Assembly (NCBI GenBank): GCA_008477525.1
Contig: SPDT01000010.1
Coordinates: forward strand, 2,294,001-2,358,000
Reading direction: 5' to 3'
DNA length: 64,000 nucleotides
From: Hypomyces perniciosus
Taxonomy: Eukaryota; Ascomycota; Sordariomycetes; Hypocreales; Hypocreaceae
Shown: positions 22,465 through 36,759 of the stretch, one piece after another
How the letters are laid out: each line of letters opens with the position of its first letter
Numbering within the stretch: the stretch's first letter is position 1
Made by a program: the position numbers and the translations under genes
Notes under the pieces: model-generated
Databases searched by the model: none
What the model was told of the DNA's origin: nothing
What the model saw: the letters and a program-made list of their open reading frames with translations, nothing else

Positions 22465-25400
22465 TCAAACGCCTAGGTATGGGAATATGAGAGGCTTTCC
22501 ACTCTCCATATTAGCTCTCAAGTGAATCATGAGGAGCTCTCCCATACCAAACGAGACCGCAGCTCCCAGCCATTCCAATGGATCGACCAACTCAAACTCG
22601 CCGCCATATATCGCCTGCATCCGCTGTGCCATCTCAGTAAACGGCACACGGACGTCACTGCTATGATGGCGGAAGCAGACCAGCCCAGCGATCGCGGGAG
22701 GCTCACAGGCAATCTCAGATGCTACTTGAACCACGTCTTTGAAGTCAAAGAAGCCCTCCGCCGTAGCCACTTGCGGTACCTTGAAACTGATGCGCGAATA
22801 GTGCACCACGGAGTTCATTACCTCTTCAGCTGGTGCTCTCTCCCCTGTCAACGCACAGTGCCGATGGATCACTACTGGAAGACCCGTCTCTCGCGACACA
22901 TTCTCGAGGAAAATTTCGCTGGCCCATTTGGATGCTGTAACGCCCTGGGTGCCATCGGTTGGCGGTTTGTGGGCAGCCATTGAAACGGGTCCTCCTTCAT
23001 GCCGACCAGAGAGGAGGACAACACGAGGCGCCGAGACGAAATGGAAGGGAATTCGTCGTGGGACAGCCAATCTAACCAACGATTGTGTTGACAGGTAGAG
23101 CACTTGCTTGACTGATGAATAATTGTTCATGCAATGACCCTGGACCGCTGCATGCATGATCTGGTCAATGTTCGACTGAAGAAACGCTGCTTCTTTGCCT
23201 GACAGGCCCAGGTTGGGACTCAGCAAGCTACCGGAATAGACAATTACCTTGCCGGTATCGTCAGATGGGATCTTGTGTCTTGCATCTTCAGGCACTGCAA
23301 CGCAATGAATGTTCACAATGTCGTCGTCCATGATTAAGCACCGGAGAATCTCCCCACCTAGGAAGGTTGTTGAACCTGTGAGAAGGACTTGACGCTTGTG
23401 TTTTCGAGGCTCTGGAACGGGTATATCACTGTGGGCGGCCTCTAAGATATGCGTAGGAATCGCTGTCTCCGCATTCCAGTCGATTGTCTCCTCAGCGAGG
23501 AGGCCACGTTCTTTGTGCATGGCAGCTGCCATCTTCCTCAGTGTGGTGGCTTGATATAGTTCTTGGAGCGATAACACGACACCAGTCTTCTCCCTGATTG
23601 CATTCTGCAGACGAACAAGAAGAAGTGAGCTTCCGCCGACAGTGAAGAAGTCCGAGTCCGGACCAATATTTGCTGCACCTGCGGCTTCGCCAAGCACTTC
23701 TCTCCAAACGACCAACAGTTCCCCCTCGGGCACCGTGAGAGTCGCTTTGTTGTCGTTCTCATCTTTTTGCGCGGGCAGCGGAAGAGCCTGCAATGCTCTT
23801 CTGTCGACTTTCCCGTTTGGAGTCGTTGGCAGACGATCTAATGCTACTATTATCGAGGGAATCATGTACCGAGGTAGTGGAAGGTCTCGACGAATCAAGT
23901 CTAGCTGAGCCTGCTCCAGATCCTTTCCTCGCGCAAATACTACATGGGCTGCGAGATACTCTGGGTTGCCGCGAACTGTAACCACCGCATCAGCGAGTGA
24001 GTCCTCCGGGGCTGCTTTGAGAATGGCGCCCGCCACTTCGTTGAGGTCGATACGCAGGCCACGGAGCTTGATAACTGTATCGCCGCCATCAGTCCTACCA
24101 AGGAACCTAAGTGAACCATCTGGCTGCAGAAGACCCTTATCACCAGTCTTGTACATGACACCCCATCCCCGAGCCAAGTCTTGAGGGGTTGCAAATGGGT
24201 CATGGACGAACTTGGCACTGCTCAGTACAGGATCTAGATAGCCTTTGGCGACTCCAGCACCGGCGACGCAGATCTCTCCTGGCATCCCGGGAGGCAAGGC
24301 AGTGCTGCCGTCTTCACTAAGGATGTAGATAAAGGTGTTTGGAATAGCCTCACCAACTGAGCTGGTTGTGTCGCCTTGACTATCATGGGTCTCATCAACT
24401 GCCTCAACACCTGCATATACTGGGATACTCTGGAATGTTGTGGCGCAGGAAACCTCAGTAGGTCCGTAGCAGTCCGTCAAAGTCAAGCTGGGAAGCTCTA
24501 ACCGCTTCAGTGCAGTGATGAGCCTCTCCGTGGCAACTTCACCACCAGAACAGGCGTGCTTCCAAGACGTGCACTGCTGCAGGCAATCGGCGGCGTAGGT
24601 AGCAAGCATCAAGTACTCCGAAGGTGTGCACAGAGTAAACTCGATGGCCTCATCAAGGATTAACCGGGCAATCATGCTTGGATCCCCGCGGGCCTTTGCC
24701 GGAGCGACTACAAGTGTTCCTCCGTTCGCGAAGGCATTGAATGCTTGGGCGATGGCCATGTCAAAGGCCACAGAAGTCTGCTGCAATACTTTCACTTGGC
24801 CAAGATCAAGCTTTGCTCTCTTGGCGGCGGCGTAGTTCATGATGCCGCTCTGGCCTAGTCTGATACCCTTTGGTGTGCCTGTGGAACCACTTGTGAAGAG
24901 GAGGAAGCTGTCCCCTGCCGTTGTCGATGGAGCAAGGAGGGTACTATTTCCCTCAGCAGATATGTCCAAATTCGACAAGTTGAGCGTGGGAGTCTCGCCA
25001 TCGCCGTGATCTTCGGCAGCAACATTAGCCGTGGCAGTATGGAATACCAAGATGTCCGGCTTGCATGTATCAATCATGGTACGGCGCCGTGTCGCTGGAA
25101 GGCTGATATCTAGCGGGACATACACGGCTCCGATGTGGAGAATGGCAAGCATCGTCGCATAGGTATCGATGCTTGGCTCACACAGAACCGCGATGCGAGA
25201 TCCCAAACTTGCCTTTGCATCAACGAGCGAGGCAGCATATACACTGACGCGCTGGGCCAGCTGCTTGTATGACAATGAACCTTTAGCATCCTTAATGGCC
25301 ATCGAATCCAGGTAAGCGGAACAGACTTGTTGAAACCTATCTGTCAACGTCTTCGGCCACAGATATTCTACTGTAGGGCCTCTCCCAAGAGTGATGGCTC

Positions 25401-28400
25401 GCCGGACCTGAGTGTCGCTGTACAGCTTGCAGTGCTTCACTTTGGCTGATTGATCGCGACATAAAGACTCAACCAAGCCGATATAGGTCTCCATGATGAA
25501 CTCGGTGGCAGAGATCGAATACAAATTGTCGGCAGTAATACACTCCACAAGATGGCCCTGTGTGGCAGTTTGGGTGACGTTGATTGTCAAGTCATGCGGA
25601 GTCTTCACATCCGCATACTTTTTCATGACCATGATACAGTCGCCCAATGATCTCTGCAAGATGTCACCTACACGGTAATTAAAGGCCACCTGGAAGAGAG
25701 GCGTATGTACTGGAGAGCGTTCGATACCAAGTCTCTCTAGAAGTACGTCGAAGGGGACCTGTGCATTGTCGAATGCGCTTAGTACCGTGTGCGATGTTTG
25801 ACTTGCAAGCTCTGCAAAGGATTGCTCAGTATTGATCTTGAATCGCATTGGCAGGATATTAGCAAAATGGCCAATGGTATCGGCAAAATCTCCAGCACGA
25901 CCGCGGCCACTGTCTGTCACACCTATGCAGATATCCTCAACATCTGCAAGACGAGATAGGAGGACCTGCATGGCGGCTAGGTAGAATTGCATCGAGGTTG
26001 CTCCGCAAGTTTGGCTGGCCTCTCGGACACTCTTTGCCATGTCACCAGTCAACTCCCGTGAGACAATGTGGTTCCCAAATACACGACGAGCCTGTCTGGT
26101 TCTGACTTGGGAGAACGGCAATAGAGGGAATAAACTGGCAATTGGGTCAAGTTGGCGTTTCCAGAAGTCCGTGGGTTCGTCGAAGCGACCGTTATCCAGG
26201 TCCTCAATCTGCTGGCGAGTAAAGTCTAGGTATGAGCTCGAAGGCAATGGTAATGGCGACATACGGTATGCTCTATCAAGGTCGCGAAGGAAAATACTGA
26301 AGCTCAGAGCATCGCTGGCGATGAGGTGAAAGCCAAACACCATGGTATGAGATTGGGAGTCATGCGAGATGAGTATGGCCCGGAACGTCTCCCCGTACGC
26401 CAGCGCGTACTCACGTTTTGCGACTGTTTCGAAAGCATGATCTTCCGCCTGTGATATCGAAGAGTGGACGTGGACCAGCCGGTTCGGATTGATGTTGCGT
26501 GCGACATGCTGTTTCAGCTGGGGACTGCCTGGGTCAGCGAAGAAGCATGTCTGGTATGAACCGTGATGAGACAAGGTTTTCTTCATGGCGCGTGTCAGTC
26601 TATTGACGTTTAATGGCCCCTTGATACTATATTGTGCTGTTACGTTGAACGAGGTCCGGTCTTCCAAGAAGGTATGGAGGAAGTGGATGCCCGCTTGTGC
26701 AAATGAGAGGCGTTCGGTGCGTTTGTAATCTAAAGCAACTTTTGGGTTCTCCAGATCCGGAAGTTTTATCTCCAACTCGTGCAAAGATTCTGGCGAAGCT
26801 GAAGATAGCTTGACTGCTCCAGTTTCAGGTTGCGCGCAAAGAACCTTGGACTTGGTTAACATGACTTCGTCATTGGAAGATGTTGGCGTAATTGGAGAGT
26901 CTAAAGAAGCCTCCGAGTCATTGTACTGAGAGTCTTTTGTTGGTGTTTCTGGTAATGCTAAGTGTTGGGTTGTGGCAGGATTGTCCGTTCGAATCTCGAG
27001 GATCGTTGTCCGTTCAGCTGGTGCTTCATCTGTCTGTTCCCCTTTCTTGTCCACGAACTTTTCCGCAACACTTGCGCAAATTGACAACATGGACTCCCTG
27101 CCGAGGATTCGGAGAAGAGGCATGTCAATTTGCATCTCCTCGAGCAGCCACTTTCGGATATCTATGCCATTAAGAGAATCGAGTCCCAGGTCAGCCAAAG
27201 GCGCATTGGTGTCGATTGACGCCCTCGGAACCTTGATCATCAACTCAATCTTCTTGTAAAAGAGCTCCTTGACTGCCTCGGTAGCTTCGTTGATGTTGCT
27301 CGCTTTGTCGAGACTCTCGCGCAAGTGCTGCATGGATGACGATGAAGCGTTGACAGGCGTTGGACCGTCCGCGGCTGTAGGCTCATGAACCATGTGGGAG
27401 AAGAAGGCCTTGTCTACCCATAATGGCTTATCTACTTTGCCATCATCGACATATGGCTGCATTCCCATGATCACCTCGCCACTTGCCGAGTTTGGCCTTC
27501 CGGACACGATACCCTGCAGTACAACATGGTGGAATTCCGATTCAGCAAGCGGAGTCACGAGTAGGGAACGGAGACGTTCTTCTATATCGGTGCCTTCGGA
27601 CCGGTCCATTCTGGCAACGTAGCCGACATCCACCAACAATCCGAAATGGAGCACAGATGCTGCCTGCCCACGACGCCTTCGCTTTTCTACCAGACTCGTC
27701 ATGAACATGTTGCCAGCGTGGTACATAGCCTGTCCTGGATTGCCACAGACAGTCGCCAGAGAACCAAAAGTCAGGAAAAAGTCCAGGTTGTCCTTGGAGA
27801 ACTCTTGGTCAAGATTTACGGTGCCATCAACCTTGGGCTTCAACTGTTTTTCAATATTTTCAGCAGAGAAGTTCACGAATAGCCCGGGTTCAAAGACCAA
27901 TGCTGCATTTGCAACTCCTCCAATCTCGGGCATGTTTTGACGGAGCATGAGGACTGTTTCCCGCACTTGTGCCCGGTCTGTCACGTCCATCTTCACAATC
28001 TGAATATTGGCGCCCATTGATCGCAAATCCTTAACCCAATGGGGATCGTTTGTAGGATTACGGCTGGCAAGAACGATATGACGTGCTCCGCCCTGGATCA
28101 TGAAGCGGCAAAGAGATTGGCCAAGTTCACCAGCCATGCCTACCAGAAAGTAGGTCTTATTCGGAGAGAGAAGATTGGTCGCCTCGAGTGGTTGTATGAT
28201 TGAGTTGACTGGGCCATTTCGTTTCCAATCCACCACAACAGAGAGGCGTTCTCTATGAGGTAGAAGCTGTTGAGGCGCATCCTTGATGTTGACAATGGTA
28301 GCTTGAGGGACTTCTCTTTGCGCAGTAGAAGCTGTCTTGTATGCCTGATAGGCTTTTGCAATGACCGCTTCCACTTCCACCGACTGTCGAGGTATGCAGC

Positions 28401-31400
28401 TGGTATCAAAGCTGCGGACTGCACAGTGTTTGGGTAGAGACGGCAAGATATTGTCTACGTCTGCGTCGGAGAATCTTAGAAGGGCTGTAGTATCGCAGGG
28501 GATCAGTCTCCGAACAGCCCGTTCTGCGGCACGTGGATGCACAGTTATCCAACCTGGTCGTTGATCTCTTGTGGCCGTGGTGACTGCAACAAACAACACC
28601 TTCCGCCCTGTCTGCGCTGCAGCTGTCGAGATTGCCTCTGCCATGGCGTCCGATGCGCCGCACATGAGAGCTGTGCCATAGCTCGGGATGCTGGAAAGCA
28701 CAAATGATGCAATAAGGGCAGATGCCACTCCAACAAGTGTGTCGGCATCAAATAGCTGTGGATCTATCGGCTTGAAGAGACTATCCGTGTTCACTACGAC
28801 AGTCGAAGAATCTGTCTCAGACAAGACCAAGACAGCCTCTGAGCTTGCGGCACCCGAGTTTTGCAAATGCCCGAGGCAAAGCACGCACGGCTTTTCCTGG
28901 CCTGAGTGCAACGCCACAGACATGTTAACATCAACAGCGACATGAGTGTCTGGGACATCGATGGACCTGCACTGAACGAGGCTTGGTGAGGCATCGTCGT
29001 ACACAACTTCAATCCTGTCTGTCGGTTCTGCAAGTTTGTTGATTCGGCGGCGCTTCGCGTTGAGGCTTTCATTAGCCATGCTGTCTTGCACGATACGCGG
29101 TACTAGGACTTGATCGCCCCTAACTACTACTTCCGGCTCTTGAACCCAGAGCATCTTGTGATCCTCGTTCTGGAATGATGATGCTAGAGCTATTCGAAAG
29201 AGATGTTGAATAATCACGTCAAGATCCCATGGAGTGGTGCTATCAAAGTCGAGGAACTGCATATTCACATGGGGCAGCTCAACAGCCAAGGCGCGGCCAA
29301 TGCCAACCATCATGTTGGAATACGGGTCATCAACAAGGCATTTCGCTGTGACCCATAGGATGTTCCGCGCAGTGCCCAACATCTCTTGCAGGTTCTCAAG
29401 TCTTTGAGTAGTCAGTGACTCTTTGAAGAATGCCTTGTCGAGGTCGGCGAGGCACAACACAAAAGTTCCAGGGAGCATCGCCGCGGGATCTAACTCATCT
29501 ATGCTGTCGCATGATGTGATATTCGATGCCCAGCGGCGCAGCAACTTTTCTGCTCGGCGCACCAGCTTTGAAACAGTCAAAGTCTTGCCTCCTATGATCA
29601 ACACCGGACTTTCCGGGATACCATCGATTGACATAAGTGGGTCGCGTAGGAGATCGAAGCGGTCGTCAATTGCCTGAGTGGCAAAGACCGAATAGCTGTG
29701 ATGGGAGACATTGGGGTGGTCGTGAATGATGAAGTCGATACCGGAGAAGCCATGTCGTTGAAGAATATCGTCCCAATTCTTTGGCTCCATTCCAGGACCC
29801 ATAGTCCTTCCTTCATCAATGCCGAGCCACCAGCTCTCCAGGCCTCCCATGAGACCGGTTGTGTGGATCATAGACCCCGTCGCCTCGATGGTGATCAGGA
29901 AGCCTCCAGGACGCAAAAGGGATCTAACATTCTGCACTGCCTCTGAAACCTTTTGGGTCGTGTGTAAAGTGTTGGTTGCAATGACAACATCATAGCTCCC
30001 TTCCGAAAAGCCTTGTCCCGCTGGTGGACTCTCAACGTTGAACACCTTGAAGTCGGCCTTTGACACATGCTCATCCGGTAACCTCTCTGCCAGTTCATTC
30101 AACAGACTCTCGGAGACATCGGTGCATGTGAATGACGAGTAGGCGTTGCCAATGGCGTCCAGCACACTCAAAGTGGTGTCTGCACCGATCCCAAGAATCT
30201 TGGTCCTGGGATATTTGTGGGTAATCTGACGCATGAGATCGACCACGTACTTGGTGCAAGCCATCAATCCACTGCTTTCTTTGTACAATCGGCTGAGCAA
30301 ATCGTCCTGCATCATATGCTCCAGCACCTCAGACTCCCCTTGGACTACGGAAGGCAGATTCTCGCCAACCACCATCAACATCACGATTTCCACGTTGCTA
30401 GGATATCGATCGGCAAGTTCAAGCATAGCATCATGGCTGTCATTCAACCACTCCTTGTTCAAGATGGGGTGATTCCCTTCTTGGACCATGGTCAGAATTG
30501 CGTTGATATAGCGGATCAACTCTTGGTGATGCCATTTTGCTGTCGGTATCTCATCCGGACGTATCTGACGGATGAGATTTTGCATAAAGAAGAGAGCTAT
30601 GCGCTCATAGGCTTCAATCATGTCTACCGACTGCTTCATGTCGACTTGTACTGGCGATGGGGAAGTCAGACCATATGCGACGTCAACGCCCCAAATCGTC
30701 TTGACAAAAACATTTCGATCATCTGATGGCTGTGGCTCCGCAATCGCCTTGACTATTAAGCCATCTATTTGTATTCCACAGGCATTGCTTTCACTGTCTG
30801 GGCCGGCACATACGTCGATATCAACTTCAACCACTGATTTAGTCGAACGCGCCATCCGAGCCTCAATATCAACGGTCGCCTCTCCCAACGCGCTCATGTA
30901 TATCTGATTGGGATTGACAATCACTCGTCGAATTCCGACAGGCAGGTATGGGCCCACCATAGTATTCTCGGCAACAGACACAAAGGTTGCTAGACCTGCC
31001 TGAAAAGCAATGTCTAAGACAGCGGGATGTAGCGTATAGTTGACGTCGAGTTCCCCCTCAGCCCATGAAGCGGATGCCTTCGCATGGCCCCATAACCTAT
31101 TAATCGAACGTAGAGAACGGAAGACCCCCTCGTACACAAGCCCAAGGTCCGAAACTGCACCATGGAATTTCTCCGTACTGAGCGGCGGGAGCTCGGATTG
31201 AGAGATTGGGTTCGATGGCATGTCGCCTGGCTCTGCTTGGCCAAGGTGGATGAGTAGGCGCCCATCGCAAGATTTGTCCAAAACACGCTCGTCTGTACAA
31301 GTGCAGCAAATGAATTCTGCCTCAATGATTGAGTCATCTTGTACAATGGCGGCGCGGCTCTTGGTGCGGATGGTGAACAATATTTCAGCACCACTGTCCT

Positions 31401-34400
31401 CACTTACAACGAGCGCCTTGGAAATATTCATATCTTGAACCTCCACTAACTTGATCGAACGATGTTGTACAAACGCTTTTGCGGCCTCCACCACCAGGCT
31501 CACATAGCCGGCTCCCGGGAACAGGACCTGGCCTTGAAACATGTGTCCTTTTAACCAGGGCATCTCGTTCAGATGGATGATGTTTCGCCACGTCTTCTCG
31601 TGCTGAGAATCTTCGTGAAGACGCCCCAAGAGATTGTGCGGTGGTCGACTACCTAGTCGATAGTTGTGAGAGAGGCGTGATTCCCGCCAGTGAATCTGGT
31701 CATGGTCCCAAGCGTACGAGGGCAGACCTTTGAGCATCTGTGGCTGGCCTATTAGGCCAAATGCCTCCCGCCAGCCGCAAAAGTCGACAGAAGATGGTCC
31801 TAAGTAGCTCCATAAGAACCCAAGTGCCATAGACATGGTTTCTGTGCTGTCTTTGCCACGTTCCAAGCAGCCAGTGTGAGGGAGAGGGGAGGCGATCAGA
31901 GGCTTTAGTGTTTGGTTTACCGGACCTTTAAGAGCTGGATGTGGACCGACTTCGAGGGCGACTGCGAATTGTGCTGGGTCACTTTTGACAGCGAACCCAA
32001 GGGCTTCAGAAAAGAGGACTGGGTTTACCATGTTGTGAACCCAATACTGGTCCCTGAGTTCGTCGACAGGCTCCCGGAGCATATCGGTATTCACTCGCAC
32101 ACTTGATGACCATACACAACGACTGCCATGTTCTGCCGGCTTCTGTATGCGCACGTTCAATTTCTTGAGATGTGCCAAGTACGTCTCCGCGCAACGAAGC
32201 ATATGATGCGAGTGATAGGCTGTGTCAACACGGAGCTGTCTGGCCTGGATCTTCTTCTCATCTAGGAAAGCCTTTATCTCTTGAATGACGTCCATGTCGC
32301 CAGAAAGGGTGACGCTGGATGGAGCGTTGCTAGCGGCGACACCCACTCGACCAGCAAACCTAGGCTGAGAGCATAGAGAAGTCGCCTCGTGGAATGACAT
32401 GGCTGCTGCCATCATGCTACCTGGCTTGCCACCAGGACCTTGCGCCAGGTGTGCAACGTAGCCTCTGTAGTACGCTACACCCATGGCATCACGCAGACTC
32501 AGAATGCCAACAGCATATGCTGCGCCGATCTCTCCAGACGAGTGACCAACGACGGCAGCGAACTTGACACCAGAAGCTCGTAAGAGGTCAACCAGTGCGA
32601 TCTGAACGGCAGTACACAATGGCTGGGAGATTAATGCCTCTGAAACGCGCGTGTTTGCTTCGTCGGCGGACAGCTCTTCCAGCAGTGACCAGGCCGGAGC
32701 CTCGGGCAAGGCTGCCAATGCTTCTTGACACTTCATAATGGACTCCTGGAAGAGTCTACAGTGAGAAAGGAGTTGTCGGCCCATCTGTGCTGCTTGCGCG
32801 CCCTATGAAACATGTGAATCATGACCTCGGTCTACCTAGTTGAGGTGTTCATGTTAGCTTACCTGGCCGGTGAAAATTCCCAGAATTCGAGGCGACTGCC
32901 CAGGATCAGCGTCGTTGAGTGCTCTAACACCGAATGGACCATCAGACGACGAGTTTGCCGCAACAGCCAACTGCTGTTCCAGGTTACCCATGAGTCGCTG
33001 ACGATCCGAGACCGCAGGAATGGCTATACGATGTGAAAAAGCACTCCGCCTTGAGTGCAGCACCCAACTTAAAGCGTCTAGGTCCAGCAACGGGTTCAGG
33101 CGGATATGTTCCAGCATTTGCCCAAGAGACCTGATCAAAGAAGGGCGGCTTCTAGCTGAAAACACAAGTGGCCCTAGAAGCTCCGGTCTGCCCGTCATGT
33201 CATCTACGGGTGGTGGATGTGGTTGAGGAGGAGGCTCATAGCTCTCAATGATGGTATGTGCATTTGTACCGCCGAAGCCAAAGCTGTTGATACTTGCGCG
33301 GCGAGGCTTTCCATGTGTCTCTGGCCATGGTAGCAGCGATGTAGGCACACAGAGGTTTCCATAGAAAGGCTTGACTGATGGACTGAGCTCGTTAAAATGC
33401 ATATTTGGCGGTATTGCCCCGTGCTGAATCGCCAACGACGCCCTGAGAAGACCGGCCAATCCAGCACAGCCCTCGAGATGGCCGACAATGGTCTTGATGG
33501 AACCACAGTACAGTGGTTCACTGCTCTCAGGGACATCGGGGCAGTCTATCGGGAAGAAGGCATCACGAATTGCGCGGGCTTCGACCGGATCACCAGCCTG
33601 AGTCCCCGTTCCATGACACTCGAAATATTGACACCGATTTACAACGGGATCCAAGCCGGCGTTTTTGTACGTCTGCCGAATAAGGGCAGCCTGTGCCACC
33701 GGACTAGGCATGGTAACGCCATTGGTGCGGCCATCCGAGTTGACGCCAGTTTCTCGAATGATGCACTCTATGTGATCACCATCCTGAATCGCCTTACTGA
33801 GTGGCTTCAACACCACAGCAGCACAGCCATCCCCTCGGGCATAGCCGTTTGCATTCTGGTTCCACATGCGCGAGCGAGATTCGGGAGAGAGCATGTGCAA
33901 AGATGATTCTGCAAGGAACCAATATGGGTCCAACAGCAGATTGGTCCCAGCGACGATGGCCTGAGAGGCTTCTCCACTGCGGAGGCCTTGGACCGCTAAA
34001 TGCAGAGAAACAAGTGAGCTGGAGCACGCCGTATCTATTGTCATAGAGGGTCCCTTCAGGTCAAAGACGTAAGAGATGCGGTTCGACAGGATGCAGCGTG
34101 AGAGACTGGTAGCAGCATGGCTCCCCAGGGTTTCAGGATCCCGCGTTTGGATGGTGTAGTAATCATCCGTCATCACTCCAACGTGCACCGACGTCTGTGA
34201 GCCTTGGACGGCGTCGAGTGACCAGCCCGCCGCTTCAAGAGCTTCGTACACCGTTTCCAGCAAAATACGGTGCTGGGGGTCCATGCCAGATGCCTCCTTG
34301 GGGTTGATGCGGAAGAAGGCGGCGTCGAAGAGGCGGACATCTTCCTCAAGCAAGTAAGACCGCTGATGAACATCTGTGAGACCATGTGCTTCGCCATTCT

Positions 34401-34551
34401 GGCTGTAAAAGTTGGAAAAGTTGAGTCTCTCGGGAGGAAAATCTTTAACAACGTCTCTGGGTGCCTTCAACAGGTCCCAGAGCTTGGATGGTGAACTGGC
34501 AGAGCCTGGGAAACGACAAGCCGTGCCTACGATTGCAATTGGCTCGGTCAT
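22465..34551 (-). CDS. hybrid PKS-NRPS with altered MT, C and R domain motifs (block 1)
   Basis: Two exons, 34551-32863 and 32802-22465, join in phase 0 across a 60-nt intron (reading IFTGQ/GAQAAQMG) to 4008 residues. Domain order: KS (DTACSSS, ECHGTGT, GHLEG intact), AT (GHSSGE), DH (HMFQGQVLFP and DIAFQ intact), a C-methyltransferase near residue 1430, a non-catalytic ER-like stretch, KR (GMAGELG near 2120, catalytic YHAGN), ACP (GLDSL near 2439), condensation domain, adenylation domain (TSGSTGTPKG near 3204, NGKVD), a thiolation domain (GGSSL near 3617) and an SDR-type R domain. Three key sites are changed: the MT glycine motif reads GIGADTT, the condensation motif HHxxxDG reads HLIASDA, and the R-domain Tyr of YxxxK is Val (GVTASK). 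The frame is otherwise open and well conserved. It probably makes a reduced polyketide; amino-acid capture and release by the usual route are doubtful. A trans-ER would be needed for enoyl reduction. Confidence 0.93.
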
Positions 34552-36759
34552 TTTGTTTGTCTTGGCGAGCTTCAGCTCACTGTGTTGATGATGGGCGAAC
34601 TGTGAGGCTGAGGTGGGATGCTCGAGGAGAAGACTCGATGCAGAGATGGTCCAGAAGGATTCCTTTAAATGAATTCTAGCAACACACTGTCGGGACTTGT
34701 TTGGAGACTGGCCATGACATTGTTAATGTCGTTAACGATGAAATCTGCGTCAAGTGGGCTTGAGATGCGAAACATTCGTGGATATGATTTCAACCTGGTG
34801 CTGCATGCGTCCATGTGACATACGAATGATGCTTGTCGTGTAACCCATACCACTATGATTCGTATTGTCACAGAAGATTCCTGACTGGATATACCAGAAG
34901 TGATGTTTTAGTTCAGCTGAGCCGCCAATGATAATACGCCTGCGCTAAATTGGGGAGATTCCCAGCTAATTACCTCGTGGTGGAACAAGACCTAGAACGA
35001 TTCCAGTAAAGGTAACTGGTGGTAGGATCTATTGCATTTATTGGCTTGCTCCTTAGTGTCTGGAGCAAGTTGACAGCTGGGCATCCGCCTTAGTCTGCTC
35101 ATAAGCCTCGTCGATAGATCGATGTCTAATCCCGAGACTTCCTCCGTATAGCAGATTGGATTCTTTTTCTGCTTGTTCATATAAGTGCTCTGCTCTCCAA
35201 CTATGACAATGTCTAGGACGCAGTCTGTGGCGCTTCACTGTATCAGATTTGTGGCTGATCAGGGTAGTATCAGGGTATCATGGTGCCATTACCAAGACAC
35301 ATGGCATCGCGTGTTTTTGTTGCGGTGTGCGCTCAGCACCGGCAATGTGGTCCATTTAGCATGGTTGACGTGATATCGAAGACGGCTGTTTCACTTTCAA
35401 GAGATAAGGGCTCCTGTTCTGTTCACGACCCCGGCAGAAGGTGACATAACATCAGTAATTGTCCTCCACGACGCCTTATAGTGTCGTCGCAGGCTTCCAT
35501 GCAGAGTGCTTTTAAAGACAGATGGATGTATGTCATGTTTCTTTTCACGCTGTGGTCGCGATGTCTTTGATGAATGGCGTACTTGTATGATATGCAGTAC
35601 TATGGGTTACTACCCAACAACATGACTTCGCTGCATCTTCTTCCCTTATACACACCAATGAGCATCGGCCATTCGGGATGATTGCTGGCGACAAATCAAA
35701 TTCCTTTGATGGGCGGTACCGGCAATACAGCCGGCTCGGTCGGTACGGGCCTATCTTCCATATGGATGGCACTTTTGTTACCCCCCTGTGAGACACTACG
35801 TACTCATATATGAGTCGTGTCGCAAAAACAATGAGACATAGTTTCACCATCACATAACTAGCCCTTGCCCATCCCAAGAGTCTGGTCCTGTGATGTAGAA
35901 CAAAAAAGTGCGAAATCCCGAGACACGGTAGTCTGTGTCCATTCAATAACCCTTGCCGGCAGTTGACCTCGGTCACGGCTCATGAATGATACATGCCACA
36001 TTGCCTACAGTTGCAATTATGAGGCCATTGCCCGTGGGTAATCGTAGTATAAAACTTCACTTTCAATGATCATTATGGAATTGCCTCTTGCAATGCCAGG
36101 ATAAAGGCTTGCCGCCATGAAATTGGCGGTCTAATAGATTATCATCACTAATTTTTAGAGTTAATATGCCTAATATCTGCTTAATTCATTGGACTCGAGA
36201 CATTATGGCCCTAGAGTTAGGTGGAGTGTTGGCGGCGATGGTCTCATATTTTACTCGCCGTCAGCGACAGGTGTGGCGTTGACGTCCGTTCAGTGGCTTT
36301 TCTTCCCCTATGTTCTGTCCTCATTCCGTCTTCATTCCATGAAGGTAGCCCTCTAAAAGCCTCTAATACCCCTCCCTCGACAGACTCTTGTCCCTGGAAT
36401 TTATAGGCTGGTGGCTATTTATGCTCAGAGGAACGAGCCTTACTGCCGGATCTACGGTCATGGTAACTCACAATCTCCAAATAGGAATGAACTTGAGTTG
36501 AATGACGCTCTCTTCCTTTATTCTCTCAAGTTGTCAAAGCCACGTTGTGATTAAGTCGACATGTAGAATATGGAAAGATATTCTTCCGGAATTTGTTGCA
36601 TCAGGGTCTACATTAAGGACACATTCAAAGTTATTTTCATTTCTTCACTACTAGCGAGCGCACAAGATTAGACAACTTCTCATGGATAATGTGATATTTA
36701 ACAATGCGTTAGGAGGCTCTTCAAGTAGCATTTCAAGCCCAGTCTCCGGCAACCATCTC
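34552..36759. other. gene-poor region upstream of the first PKS-NRPS
   Basis: This 2.2-kb stretch contains the PKS-NRPS promoter. Scattered open frames, for example 35545-35976, have no recognisable domain or coding bias. AT-rich sequence lies around 36120-36180. No repeat was recognised. Confidence 0.5.

Noticed and set aside
30217..30726. A 169-codon frame on the plus strand inside the first PKS-NRPS; similarly at 33397-33906.
   Set aside because: Both are antisense to well-supported catalytic domains and have no domain of their own.
32785..32863. The KS-only frame (34551-32854) and the frame starting in the AT domain (32784-22465) as two genes or a frameshift.
   Set aside because: A 60-nt intron with canonical GTAAGC...TAG ends joins them in phase 0 and rebuilds the IFTGQGAQ motif, so they are one synthase.
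35545..35976. A 143-codon minus-strand frame with hydrophobic stretches.
   Set aside because: No recognisable family, low-complexity basic composition, and no promoter or splice context.
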